DNA of 64,000 nt from CF-13 sp036782775 (GTDB lineage: Bacteria; Chloroflexota; Dormibacteria; CF-121), in NCBI GenBank assembly GCA_036782775.1, contig DAIPYJ010000006.1, forward strand, positions 1 through 64,000, in the 5' to 3' direction. The notes under the pieces are model-generated. The model was given only the letters and a program-made list of their open reading frames with translations, was not told where the DNA came from and made no database searches. Numbering within the stretch: position 1 is the first letter of the stretch; every line of letters starts with the position of its first letter. Of the stretch, positions 29,048-38,101 are shown piece after piece. The position numbers were made by a program, and so were the translations under genes.

Positions 29048-31369
29048 ATGGCAAACCCACTGATCATCGTCGAATCCCCCGCTAAGGCAAAGACGCTCGG
29101 CCGCTTTCTCGGCGGCAAGTACGAGATCCGTGCCTCGATGGGTCATGTTCGCGATCTACCGAAGAGCACGCTGGGCATCGACGTCGAGCACGCGTTCAAA
29201 CCCGAGTACGTCACGATCCCCGGCAAAGAGTCGACCATCAAGGAACTGAAAGCTGCCGCCAAGGGCGCCTCCGAGATCTTATTGGCTTCCGATCCGGACC
29301 GCGAAGGCGAGGCAATCGCCTGGCACCTCGCGCATGTGCTGCATCTCAAGGATCCGCGGCGCATCGAGTTGCACGAGATCACCCCCGGAGCGGTGGAAAA
29401 AGCGCTCGCCGCCTTGCGCCCCATGAATCTCGACCTGGTCGACGCGCAGCAAGCCCGCCGCGTGATCGATCGGCTCGTCGGTTACAAGCTCAGTCCGCTG
29501 CTGTGGAAAAAGATCCGCAAGGGGCTCAGCGCGGGCCGGGTGCAGTCGGTTGCGGTGCGCCTGGTATGCGAGCGCGAGGAAGAGATCGAGAAGTTCGTGC
29601 CGGTCGAGTCCTGGACACTCGACGCGATGCTCAGCAAGCGCGATCTTGCCGACCGCGTCTTTTCTGCGCGGCTCATCCAGCAGGGCGAGGAGAAGCTCGA
29701 GCTCAAGGAAGAAGCGCAGGTGCAGAGGATCGTCGCCGCGCTCGAGGGCGCAACCTACACCGTGCTCGGGATCGAGACCAAGGACTCGACGCGCAACGCG
29801 CCGCCACCCTACAAGACCAGCACCCTGCAGCAGGACGCCTCCTCACGTTTGCGCCTCAAGCCAAACCGCACTATGAGCCTGGCGCAGCAGCTGTACGAAG
29901 GCATCGAGCTCGGCAGCGAGGGGCCGGTCGGCCTCATCACCTACATGCGAACCGACTCCTTCAGGATTTCGGACGAGGCGTCGACCGCGGCTCGCCGCTT
30001 CATCACCGAGCACTACGGGCCCACCTACGCGCGCCGCGACAAGGTCGAGTTCAAATCGAAAGGCCCGGTGCAGGATGCGCACGAGGCGATCCGGCCGACC
30101 GATGTGACCCGCACCCCCGATGCGGTTCGCCAGTATCTGACCGCCGATCAGCTGAGGCTCTATCGCCTGGTCTGGCAGCGCTTCACGGCCAGCCAGATGT
30201 CCGCCGCGCGCTTCGCGCAAACCCGCGTCGACATCGGAGCCGGCGACTACCAGTTCCGAGCGAACGGCTCGGTGCTCGTGTTCGACGGCTTCTATCGGGT
30301 GTGGGAACGCGACAGCGACAATGACGAGGAGAAGGATCTGCCTGCGCTCACCGTCGGAGAGGTCCTGAACCTCCAGGAGCTCAAGCCGGAGCAACACTTC
30401 ACGCAGCCTCCGCCGCGCTACAGCGAGGCCTCATTGATCAAGGCCCTCGAGGAGCTCGGCGTCGGGCGGCCGAGCACCTTCGCCCCAACGGTCGACGTCA
30501 TCCAGACGCGCCACTACGTCAAGCAGGAGGAGCGCCGGCTCTATCCCACCGAGCTCGGCAAAACGGTCAACGCCTGGCTGATCGATCAGTTCCCGGAAAT
30601 CGTCGACGTCAAGTTCACCGCCGGCATGGAGGAAGAACTTGACGACGTCGAAGAAGGGCGGCGCAAATGGGTGCCGATCGTTCGTGAGTTCTATAAGCCC
30701 TTCGCCCAAACGCTGGTCAAGGCCGAGAAGGGACCGCGCGTCAAGGTCCCCATGAAGGAGACGGGCGAAGACTGCCCGAAATGCAAAGAGGAAGGGCGAA
30801 CCGGTCGCCTCGTCTATCGAATGAGCCGGCTTGGCGAGTTCATCGGCTGCTCGCTCTACCCGGAGTGCGACTACATCAAGGGCCGTGAGGGCCAGGAGAA
30901 GGCGGCCCCGCCTGAGCCAACCGGCGAGATGTGCCCCAAGTGCGGCAAGCCGCTGGTCAAGCGGACAGGCAAGCGGGGTCCGTTCGTCGCCTGCTCTGGC
31001 TATCCGAAGTGCCGCTTCGTCAAGCGAGAGATCAACCCCGAAGATGTCGTTCCCGATCGCGTCTGCCCTAAGTGCGGCAAGCAACTGCTCAACCGTAAAG
31101 GCCGCTTCGGGAGTTTCGTCGGATGCTCGGGCTATCCCGATTGCCGGTATCTGGAGGCGGGAGCCCGGACGATCAAGCCACCCGAGCCGCACGAGCTGCT
31201 GATGGACGATCCCTGCCCGCGCTGTGGCAAGCCTCAGGTACTGCGCCAGGGCCGCTACGGCGAGTTCAAGAGCTGCAGCGACTACCCGAATTGCAAGCCG
31301 GAACGAGCCGCCAAGACAACCTCGGCGCGGCGGCCAAGGGCGAAAAAGCCGACCGTGCCGGCCGCCTGA
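29048..31369 (+). CDS. topA: DNA topoisomerase I
   Basis: A 773-residue type IA topoisomerase that relaxes negative supercoils. The Toprim domain opens with LIIVESPAKAKTLGRFLG and has SDPDREGEAIAWHLA (D-x-D-x-E). The catalytic Tyr lies in LITYMRTDSFRISDEA (about 310), followed by DAHEAIRPTD. Four C-terminal zinc ribbons (about 580-755), each with C-P-K/R-C at the front and C-x(4)-(Y/P)-x-C at the back, bind DNA. Start ATG 29048 is 1 nt after dprA. Confidence 0.97.
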   Translation: MANPLIIVESPAKAKTLGRFLGGKYEIRASMGHVRDLPKSTLGIDVEHAFKPEYVTIPGKESTIKELKAAAKGASEILLASDPDREGEAIAWHLAHVLHLKDPRRIELHEITPGAVEKALAALRPMNLDLVDAQQARRVIDRLVGYKLSPLLWKKIRKGLSAGRVQSVAVRLVCEREEEIEKFVPVESWTLDAMLSKRDLADRVFSARLIQQGEEKLELKEEAQVQRIVAALEGATYTVLGIETKDSTRNAPPPYKTSTLQQDASSRLRLKPNRTMSLAQQLYEGIELGSEGPVGLITYMRTDSFRISDEASTAARRFITEHYGPTYARRDKVEFKSKGPVQDAHEAIRPTDVTRTPDAVRQYLTADQLRLYRLVWQRFTASQMSAARFAQTRVDIGAGDYQFRANGSVLVFDGFYRVWERDSDNDEEKDLPALTVGEVLNLQELKPEQHFTQPPPRYSEASLIKALEELGVGRPSTFAPTVDVIQTRHYVKQEERRLYPTELGKTVNAWLIDQFPEIVDVKFTAGMEEELDDVEEGRRKWVPIVREFYKPFAQTLVKAEKGPRVKVPMKETGEDCPKCKEEGRTGRLVYRMSRLGEFIGCSLYPECDYIKGREGQEKAAPPEPTGEMCPKCGKPLVKRTGKRGPFVACSGYPKCRFVKREINPEDVVPDRVCPKCGKQLLNRKGRFGSFVGCSGYPDCRYLEAGARTIKPPEPHELLMDDPCPRCGKPQVLRQGRYGEFKSCSDYPNCKPERAAKTTSARRPRAKKPTVPAA

Positions 31370-31382
31370 GGAAACTCCGGGC

Positions 31383-31388
31383 TATACT
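31383..31388 (+). promoter_or_regulatory. -10 hexamer of the rpsB operon
   Basis: TATACT lies 109 nt before the rpsB ATG, giving the longest 5' leader in the window (about 100 nt). Confidence 0.55.
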
Positions 31389-31393
31389 TGGCC

Positions 31394-31487
31394 ACGCGTA
31401 ATTAAGCACGCGTTCTGACGGTGCTCGGGTTGCCTCGCACGAGGTCCGGTCGCCGGGTGAGGAGCGCGGAAGGTAAACACAGGAGGT
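31394..31487 (+). promoter_or_regulatory. structured 5' leader of rpsB
   Basis: The leader holds two ACGCGT copies (31394-31399 and 31408-31413) that can pair, a CCTCG/CGAGG hairpin (31433-31444) and AGGAGGT at 31481-31487. Ribosomal protein S2 represses its own operon through leader structures in several bacteria, so an autoregulatory role is plausible but not shown. Confidence 0.4.
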
Positions 31488-31497
31488 CCATCGTCGT

Positions 31498-32337
31498 ATG
31501 CCACTCGTGACGCTCAAGCAACTGCTGGAGGCCGGGGTCCATTTCGGCCACCAGACCAGCCGCTGGAATCCCAAGATGAAGCGGTACATCTTCACCGCTC
31601 GCAATGGGATCCACATCATCGATCTGCAGCAAACGGTCAAGCTGCTGGATGACGCCTCGAACTGGGTGAAGGATGTGGTCGGAAGCGGCCGCATGGTGCT
31701 CTTCATCGGCACCAAGAAGCAGGCCCAGGAATCGATCGAGCTGGAGGCGCGGCGCTCCGGCATGCCCTTCGTCAACCACCGGTGGATGGGGGGGATGCTC
31801 ACCAACTTTTCCGTGATGCGGCGCCAGATCGAGCGGCTCAACAGCCTGCGTGCCATCCGCAACAACGGCGGCTTCACCGGCAGCAAGAAAACGATCACCG
31901 GACTGGAGGAGGAATACCAGCGGCTCGAGCGCTTCTTCGGCGGCATGTCCGAGATGAAGCGACTGCCCGGTGCCGTCTATGTCGTCGATCCCCGCAAAGA
32001 GCACATCGCGGTCACCGAGGCCCGCAAGCTGAATATCCCGATCGTGGCGATCACCGACTCCAACTGCGATCCGGATGAGATCGACCATGTCATCCCCGGC
32101 AACGACGACGCGATCCGGGCGGTCAAGCTGATCACCTCCAAGATCGCCGATGCGGCGCTGGAGGCGCGCCAGCTGATCAGTCCGGAGGAGCTCGCCGCCG
32201 CGCCCGAGGTGCCGGCCATGCCCGAGTACACCTACGAAGAAGAGGAAGAGGACGAAGACGAGAAAGGGTTTGCCGGAATGCCCACCGTCAACGAGGCCGA
32301 GTTCTACGAGGACGAAGCCCTGGACGACGAGAAATAG
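31498..32337 (+). CDS. rpsB: 30S ribosomal protein S2
   Basis: A 279-residue S2: start PLVTLKQLLEAGVHFGHQTSRW, then NPKMKRYIFTARNGIHIIDL, FVNHRWMGGMLTNF and PGAVYVVDPRKEHIAV (all family blocks). An acidic tail (EEEEEDEDEKGF ... EDEALDDEK) extends past the core. AGGAGGT lies 10 nt before the ATG. First gene of rpsB-tsf-pyrH-frr. Confidence 0.97.
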   Translation: MPLVTLKQLLEAGVHFGHQTSRWNPKMKRYIFTARNGIHIIDLQQTVKLLDDASNWVKDVVGSGRMVLFIGTKKQAQESIELEARRSGMPFVNHRWMGGMLTNFSVMRRQIERLNSLRAIRNNGGFTGSKKTITGLEEEYQRLERFFGGMSEMKRLPGAVYVVDPRKEHIAVTEARKLNIPIVAITDSNCDPDEIDHVIPGNDDAIRAVKLITSKIADAALEARQLISPEELAAAPEVPAMPEYTYEEEEEDEDEKGFAGMPTVNEAEFYEDEALDDEK

Positions 32338-32339
32338 CC

Positions 32340-32939
32340 ATGGCCATTTCAGCCGAGCAAGTCAAAGCGTTGCGTGACGCCACCGGCGCCGGGATGATGG
32401 ACTCGAAGCGTGCCCTCGAAGCCACCAATGGCGATCTCGAGAAAGCGAAAGACTGGCTGCGCCAGAAGGGGATGGCGAAGGCCGGGGCGAAGTCGGCGCG
32501 CACCGCGCGGGAAGGTATCATCGCCACCTACATCCACCACAACCATCAGCTGGGCGTGCTCCTGGAGCTCAACAGCGAGAGCGACTTCGTCGCGCGAAAT
32601 GACGAGTTCCGCCACCTCGCTCACGAGGTGGCGGTCCACATCGCCGCTGCCGAACCGCACTACGTCCGGCGGGACGAAGTGCCGGAAGAGGTGCTGAACC
32701 GCGAGAAGGCGATCTACGAGGGCCAGGCGGCCGATCAGAAGAAGCCGCCGCAGGTGGTCGAGAAGATCGTCCAGGGAAAGCTGAACGACTTCTACAAGCG
32801 CGAGGTCTTGATGGACCAGGCCTGGGCCAAGGATGACAAGCGGACCGTCGACCAGGTGGTCAAAGAGGCGATCGCCAAGCTGGGGGAGAACATAACCATT
32901 TCGCGGTTTGCGCGTTTCAAGGTCGGAGAAGCCAGCTAG
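32340..32939 (+). CDS. tsf: elongation factor Ts
   Basis: A 199-residue EF-Ts, the GDP/GTP exchange factor of EF-Tu. The UBA-like N-terminus ISAEQVKALRDATGAGMMDS and the core LLELNSESDFVARND (the EF-Tu-binding D-F-V) are intact. This is the short form with one core repeat, as in Thermus-type EF-Ts (E. coli EF-Ts is about 283 residues). ATG 3 nt after rpsB. Confidence 0.96.
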   Translation: MAISAEQVKALRDATGAGMMDSKRALEATNGDLEKAKDWLRQKGMAKAGAKSARTAREGIIATYIHHNHQLGVLLELNSESDFVARNDEFRHLAHEVAVHIAAAEPHYVRRDEVPEEVLNREKAIYEGQAADQKKPPQVVEKIVQGKLNDFYKREVLMDQAWAKDDKRTVDQVVKEAIAKLGENITISRFARFKVGEAS

Positions 32940-32952
32940 TCCACTGCATGCT

Positions 32953-33693
32953 GTGATCAAGCCGTCGGCGCTGCCGCGCTACAAACGGGTGCTCCTCAAA
33001 TTGGGCGGGGAGGGCCTCGCCGGCAAGGCGGGCTTCGGCATCGATCCGGACATCGTGCACGAGATCGCCGACGACGTCGTTCATGTCAAGAAAGAGTTCG
33101 ATACCCAGTTCGCGATCGTGGTCGGCGGCGGCAACATCATCCGCGGCGACACCGCCAGCAAGCAGGGCATGGACCGCGTCACCGCCGATTACATGGGCAT
33201 GCTGGCCACGGTGATCAACGCGCTGGCGCTCCAGGACGCGCTCGAGAACATGGGCCAGCCAACCCGCGTCCAAACGGCCATCGGCATGGCTCAGGTCGCC
33301 GAGCCGTATATCCGCCGGCGCGCCGTCCGGCACCTGGAGAAGGGCCGGGTCGTGATCCTGGCGGCCGGCAGTGGCAACCCGTACTTCAGCACCGATACGA
33401 CTGCCGCCCTGCGAGCCGTCGAAATCGAGGCGGAGGTCGTGCTCAAGGCGACCAAGGTGGACGGGATTTACGACTCGGATCCGAAGAAGAACCCGAAGGC
33501 CAAGCGCTACGAGCGCCTCGACTACCTCGACCTGATCAATCGCGATCTGCGCGTCATGGACCACACCGCCGTCACGCTTTGCCGGGAGAACAACATCCCG
33601 ATCATCGTCTTTGACCTCTCGGAAAGCGGCAACCTCGAGGGTGTGATCGCCGGCAAGCCGATCGGCACCGTGGTGGGGAAAGCCGCCGCATGA
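32953..33693 (+). CDS. pyrH: UMP kinase
   Basis: A 246-residue hexameric amino-acid-kinase-fold enzyme making UDP from UMP. KRVLLKLGGEGLAG (ATP site), VVGGGNIIRGDTASKQGMDR, GSGNPYFSTDTTAALRA and ATKVDGIYDSDPKKNP are standard. The frame opens at 32908; GTG 32953 begins shortly after the tsf stop and gives the family start. ATGA overlap with frr. Confidence 0.96.
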   Translation: MIKPSALPRYKRVLLKLGGEGLAGKAGFGIDPDIVHEIADDVVHVKKEFDTQFAIVVGGGNIIRGDTASKQGMDRVTADYMGMLATVINALALQDALENMGQPTRVQTAIGMAQVAEPYIRRRAVRHLEKGRVVILAAGSGNPYFSTDTTAALRAVEIEAEVVLKATKVDGIYDSDPKKNPKAKRYERLDYLDLINRDLRVMDHTAVTLCRENNIPIIVFDLSESGNLEGVIAGKPIGTVVGKAAA

Positions 33694-34247
33694 TCGAGGC
33701 CAATGTGAAAGATGCCGAGGGCAAGATGCAGAAGAGCCTGGAGGCGCTGGGTCGCGAGATCCTGACCATCCGGACCGGTCGCGCCAGCCCGGCGCTGGTC
33801 GACAAGATCCCGGTCGAGTACTACGGCAATCCGACGCCGCTCAATCAACTGGCAACGATCACCGTGCCCGAGGCGCGGATGATCCTCATTCAGCCCTGGG
33901 ATCGCTCCATCATCAGTGCGGTGGAGAAGGCGATTCAGAAATCGGAGCTCGGCCTCAATCCTGGCAACGACGGCCAGCTGATCCGGGTTCCAATTCCGCC
34001 CCTCAACGAAGAGCGCCGCCGCGAGTACGCGCGCCTGGTCAAGCGCTATGCGGAAGACGCGCACGTCGCGATCCGCAACATCCGGCGGGAGCAGATCGAT
34101 CGCATCAAGGCGCTCGAAAAAGAGAAGAAAATTTCCGCCGACGAAGCCCGACGCGGCGGAGAGCAGCTGCAAAAAGCTGCCGATCGCTTCATTGCGCTCG
34201 TCGATCAGATGGCGGCGCGCAAAGAAGCCGAGATCATGGAGGTCTGA
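33690..34247 (+). CDS. frr: ribosome recycling factor
   Basis: A 185-residue RRF that splits post-termination ribosomes with EF-G. MQKSLEALGREILTIRTGRA (with ASPALVDKI after it), ITVPEARMILIQPWDRSII and LNPGNDGQLIRVPIPPLNEE are the conserved blocks of the two-domain factor. Standard length. Confidence 0.97.
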   Translation: MIEANVKDAEGKMQKSLEALGREILTIRTGRASPALVDKIPVEYYGNPTPLNQLATITVPEARMILIQPWDRSIISAVEKAIQKSELGLNPGNDGQLIRVPIPPLNEERRREYARLVKRYAEDAHVAIRNIRREQIDRIKALEKEKKISADEARRGGEQLQKAADRFIALVDQMAARKEAEIMEV

Positions 34248-34264
34248 GCGCCAAGGAGTCCGGG

Positions 34265-34987
34265 TTGAGCCAGTTGCCGCCGCCACAGCACGTCGCGATC
34301 ATCATGGATGGCAACAGCCGCTGGGCCCGCGAGCGGTTGCTGCCGCGCGTGATGGGACATAAGGCGGGCATCGAGTCGATCCGTCGCGTGGCGGAGGCGG
34401 CGGACCAGCGTGGCGTTCGGGTTCTTACGCTCTACGCCTTTTCCACCGAGAACTGGTCCCGTCCGCGTGACGAAGTCGATGCGCTGATGAGCTTGTTTTC
34501 CGACACCATCCGGCGTGAGGTGGAGGAGCTGGCCCGGCGCGGGATCGCATTGCGCTTCTCGGGGCGCGTCCACGAGCTTTCGCCCGCGCTTCAGGAGCAG
34601 ATGCGGCAGGCCACGGAACGGACGAGCGTTAGCGCGCGGGCGGTGCTCAACATCGCCATCAACTACGGCGGCCGCATCGAAATCGTGGACGCCGTGCGCG
34701 AGCTGGCGCGCGAAGGCGCCGATCTCCGGAACCTCGATGAGGCGATGCTCGCGTCCCACCTCTATACCCGCGATCTGCCTGATCCCGACCTCGTCATCCG
34801 GACGGCCGGGGAGATGCGGCTGAGCAACTTCCTGCTCTGGCAGGCCGCCTACTCCGAGTTCTATTCGACGACGACCCTTTGGCCCGATTTCGGCGGCGCC
34901 GACTTTGATGAGGCGCTGGCCTCCTATCAGCGACGCGTCCGTCGCTTCGGGGCCCGCCCGGAGGAGGTTCCGCATCGAGGTCGCTGA
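34265..34987 (+). CDS. uppS: isoprenyl transferase (undecaprenyl-PP synthase family)
   Basis: A 240-residue cis-prenyltransferase making the C55 (or similar) carrier lipid for wall synthesis. IIMDGNSRWARER carries the catalytic Asp and phosphate loop, then GHKAGIESIRRV, LTLYAFSTENWSRP, AINYGGRIEIVDA and the C-terminal PDLVIRTAGEMRLSNFLLWQ. Start TTG 34265 has AAGGAG 6 nt upstream. Confidence 0.95.
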   Translation: MSQLPPPQHVAIIMDGNSRWARERLLPRVMGHKAGIESIRRVAEAADQRGVRVLTLYAFSTENWSRPRDEVDALMSLFSDTIRREVEELARRGIALRFSGRVHELSPALQEQMRQATERTSVSARAVLNIAINYGGRIEIVDAVRELAREGADLRNLDEAMLASHLYTRDLPDPDLVIRTAGEMRLSNFLLWQAAYSEFYSTTTLWPDFGGADFDEALASYQRRVRRFGARPEEVPHRGR

Positions 34988-35840
34988 CGCCCAGGCGGAC
35001 TCGGAGGCGCTCGCTTCCGCTCGGCGTTCCAACCTGCTGATCCGGATCCTCACCGCCGCGGTGCTGATCGCCGTCGTGCTCCTCGTGTTGCTCGCCGGTT
35101 CCGTCTGGGTTTACGCCGCGCTGGCTGTCGTTCTCGGAGCAGGCCTGATCGAGTACTGGCAGCTGACGCGCGCGCTGCAAACGCCGGCGCCACTCTGGCT
35201 GCTGTTTCCGCTCAGCTACGCGTTCCTGCTCCGCGACCATTTGCCGGCGTCAGCCAACCTGACACTGGTCTTAGCGGCGGCCAGCGTGGTCGGACTCGGC
35301 GCCATGGTCTTCCTGCGCGACTGGCAGGCGAGCCTGACTCGCTGGGCGCTCGCCATCGGCGGAAGCCTCTGGCTGGGCCTGCTGCTCAGTTTTTACGCCT
35401 CGCTCTACTTTCGCCATCAACCGGACCCGACGCGACAGGGATTCTGGTTGGTCATCATCGTTTTCGTGACGATCTGGATCGGCGACACCGCCGCCATGCT
35501 GGCCGGGATGCGATTCGGACGGCACCGGTTCTTCCCGCGCATCAGCCCCAAGAAGACGGCGGAGGGGGCGGTCGCCGAACTGCTGGTCAGCGCCGCGTTT
35601 TTCAGCGTGGCCGCGCTCTTTCTGCACATCGGTTTTCCGCACAATCTGCTCCTCGGCCTGCTGATTGGCGCCGCGGCCCAGGTCGGCGATCTGGTCGAGT
35701 CTCAGCTCAAACGAACCGCCGGCGTCAAGGACGCCAGCCAGTTGATCCCGGGTCACGGCGGCGTGCTCGATCGCATCGACTCGCTGCTTCCCGTGGGAGC
35801 GCTTGTGTACTATTACCTCGCGTTCTTGCACCTGGCGTGA
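34974..35840 (+). CDS. cdsA: phosphatidate cytidylyltransferase CdsA, start ambiguous
   Basis: A membrane enzyme (about 288 residues, 7-8 helices) making CDP-diacylglycerol. The cytidylyltransferase signature is present near the C-terminus: GDLVESQLKRTAGVKDASQL with IPGHGGVLDRIDSLL after it. AGGAGGT (34962-34968) is 5-6 nt before ATC 34974, ideal spacing for a start there, followed by GTC 34980. The canonical alternative is ATG 34908 (overlap of 80 nt with uppS, no ribosome site). The ATC start is inference. Confidence 0.88.
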   Translation: MEVADAQADSEALASARRSNLLIRILTAAVLIAVVLLVLLAGSVWVYAALAVVLGAGLIEYWQLTRALQTPAPLWLLFPLSYAFLLRDHLPASANLTLVLAAASVVGLGAMVFLRDWQASLTRWALAIGGSLWLGLLLSFYASLYFRHQPDPTRQGFWLVIIVFVTIWIGDTAAMLAGMRFGRHRFFPRISPKKTAEGAVAELLVSAAFFSVAALFLHIGFPHNLLLGLLIGAAAQVGDLVESQLKRTAGVKDASQLIPGHGGVLDRIDSLLPVGALVYYYLAFLHLA

Positions 35841-35909
35841 GGCCGCCGGTGCAATGACCCCTTCAAAGCCGACGTTTCAGCTGATGCGGGTGTCTCCCGC
35901 GTGTACACC

Positions 35910-37061
35910 ATGAAAGCCCATCGTCCATCGTTCCGGCGCCTGGCCCTGCTTGGCGCGACCGGGTCGATCGGACGCCAGGTCTGCGATCTGGTGGAGCGCC
36001 ATCCCGAGCGCTTTGCGCTGCACGCGCTGGTGGGCGGTCATGACACGGCCGCGCTCGACGCCATCGCACGGCGGCACCCGACCGCGCATGCGCTGCTGGC
36101 GCAGCCAGGCGACGGGCAGGCGACGGCGCGCGCGATCGACGAGGCTGTGTGCGATCCCGATGTCGACCTGGTTGTGGTCGCGGTGGCCGGCAGCGCCGCA
36201 CTGGGTCCGACACTGGCCGCGCTGGAGGCCGGCAAGGACGTCGCGCTGGCGACCAAGGAAGTGCTGGTCATGGCCGGCCCGCTGATCCGCGAGCGAATGC
36301 GTCAGCATGGCTCGCAGGTTTTTCCGATTGACAGCGAGCACAGTGCCATCTGGCAATGCCTGTGGGGCGAGAAATCGAACGCAGTCCGGCGCCTGATCCT
36401 GACCGGTTCTGGCGGCCCGTTTCTGCGCCGGCCGCTTGCCTCGCTCGAGGCAGTGACCATCACGGAGGCTCTTGCCCATCCGCGCTGGAAGATGGGACCG
36501 AAGATCACCGTCGACTCGGCCACCATGATGAACAAAGGGCTGGAGATCATCGAGGCCCATTTCCTCTTCGATCTGCCCTATGCCGCGATCGACGTCGTGG
36601 TGCATCCGGAGAGCGTGGTGCATTCGATGGTCGAGTTCGTGGACGGCAGTGTCAAAGCCCAGCTCGCTCAGCCGGACATGCATCTGCCGATTGCGATCGC
36701 GCTGGGGTTTCCGGACCGGATCCCTGACGTGAGCCCTCCGCCAGATCTGGCGACGCTCGGCCGTCTGACCTTCGAACCGCTCGACCCGGCGCGCTATCCC
36801 GCGGTCGAACTAGCCCGCCAGGTGGGTGACCGTGGTGGCACCGCGCCCGCGGTGCTCAATGCGGCCAACGAAGAGGCGGTCGGACTGTTCCTTCAGGGCC
36901 AGTGCCGATTCGTCGACATCGTGCCACTGGTCGAGCGGGTGCTCGAAGCCACGGCCATTTCCGACCAACTCGACCTGGAAAGTCTGCTGGCCGCGGATCG
37001 CCAGGCCCGCGCGCAGCTGCGGGCCGAAGCGGGAGACCGCCGGAGCAAGCTGCCGGCATGA
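35910..37061 (+). CDS. dxr: 1-deoxy-D-xylulose 5-phosphate reductoisomerase
   Basis: A 383-residue DXR, second step of the MEP isoprenoid pathway. NADPH site LALLGATGSIGRQV; metal and substrate residues in PIDSEHSAIWQCL, ILTGSGGPF and HPRWKMGPKITVDSATMMNKGLE (broken at gaps); C-terminal helical domain to RSKLPA. ATG 35910 (MKAHRP) is preferred to GTG 35901. With ispG and uppS it forms an isoprenoid-carrier supply block. Confidence 0.95.
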   Translation: MKAHRPSFRRLALLGATGSIGRQVCDLVERHPERFALHALVGGHDTAALDAIARRHPTAHALLAQPGDGQATARAIDEAVCDPDVDLVVVAVAGSAALGPTLAALEAGKDVALATKEVLVMAGPLIRERMRQHGSQVFPIDSEHSAIWQCLWGEKSNAVRRLILTGSGGPFLRRPLASLEAVTITEALAHPRWKMGPKITVDSATMMNKGLEIIEAHFLFDLPYAAIDVVVHPESVVHSMVEFVDGSVKAQLAQPDMHLPIAIALGFPDRIPDVSPPPDLATLGRLTFEPLDPARYPAVELARQVGDRGGTAPAVLNAANEEAVGLFLQGQCRFVDIVPLVERVLEATAISDQLDLESLLAADRQARAQLRAEAGDRRSKLPA

Positions 37062-38101
37062 GCCCGGTCCTGCTCGTCCCGCTCGTGGTCTTGATCTTCA
37101 GCCTGCTGGTCATCGTGCACGAATCAGGCCACTTCATCACCGCCAAGCTCGCCGGGATCAAGGTGGAGCAATTCAGTGTGGGCTTCGGTCCCAAACTGTT
37201 CGGCGTCCAGCGCGCGGAGACGCTCTACGCCGTCCGCGGGATTCCACTGGGTGGATTCGTAAAGCTCGCCGGCATGGACGGCAGCATGGATGCCGGGCCG
37301 CGGAGCTTCAACGCCCACCCACTCTGGCAGCGCTTCATCGTCATCGTCGCCGGCTCCGCCTTCAACCTGATCCTGCCGATCTTCATCTTCAGTGCGGTCT
37401 TCATGACGGTCGGCATCGCCCAGGTGAAGACGCCGATCGAAGTCGGCGCCGTCGACCCGGGCACGCCGGCGGCCGCCGCCGGGCTGCAAAGCGGTGACGT
37501 CATCCAGTCGGTGAACGGCCATGCGATCGTGCAGTTCCAGGACCTGCCGAACACGCTCAATGCTTCGAAGGGCACCCCGGTCACGGTCGCCATCGAGCGC
37601 GAAGGTCAGCCGCTCACCCTGACGATTACGCCCCGCCTCGATTCCTCGACCGGCAGCTATATCCTCGGTTTCCATCCCGCGGCCATCACCTCGAAACCGT
37701 CGCCGCCAAAGGCCGCCTGGCTGGGCATCCAGGAGACGGGGAACTCGATCGTTGGCATCGTCGGCGGCATTTACGAGCTGGCGACCAACAAGAGCCTCGG
37801 CGGCTTGCTCGGGCCCAACGGCCTCGAAGGTCCGGTCGGCATCGTCAAGACGACGGCGAAGGCGGCGCAGGCCGGCCTCCTGTCAGTCGTGGGCGTGGTT
37901 GCGCTGCTCAGTCTGAGCCTGGGCCTCGCCAATATCCTGCCGTTCCCGGCGCTCGATGGCGGGCGCGCCGCTTTCCTGGTGCTCGAACTGGTCCGAGGCC
38001 GCCCGGTGGATCCGGCGCGCGAGCAGGTTGTGCACTACGTGGGTCTCGCACTCTTGTTTGGCTTGGTCGGATTAGTGACATATAACGATGTGCTGAGATG
38101 A
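37058..38101 (+). CDS. rseP: RseP-type site-2 metalloprotease
   Basis: A 347-residue membrane metalloprotease. The zinc motif HESGH is in the first helix (VIVHESGHFITAKLAGIK, about 22), the PDZ domain spans about 125-205 (SGDVIQSVNGHAI), and the second active-site motif LANILPFPALDGGRAAF holds the Asp ligand. Its substrates (anti-sigma factors or signal-peptide remnants) are not evident. ATGA overlaps on both sides with dxr and ispG. Confidence 0.94.
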   Translation: MSPVLLVPLVVLIFSLLVIVHESGHFITAKLAGIKVEQFSVGFGPKLFGVQRAETLYAVRGIPLGGFVKLAGMDGSMDAGPRSFNAHPLWQRFIVIVAGSAFNLILPIFIFSAVFMTVGIAQVKTPIEVGAVDPGTPAAAAGLQSGDVIQSVNGHAIVQFQDLPNTLNASKGTPVTVAIEREGQPLTLTITPRLDSSTGSYILGFHPAAITSKPSPPKAAWLGIQETGNSIVGIVGGIYELATNKSLGGLLGPNGLEGPVGIVKTTAKAAQAGLLSVVGVVALLSLSLGLANILPFPALDGGRAAFLVLELVRGRPVDPAREQVVHYVGLALLFGLVGLVTYNDVLR

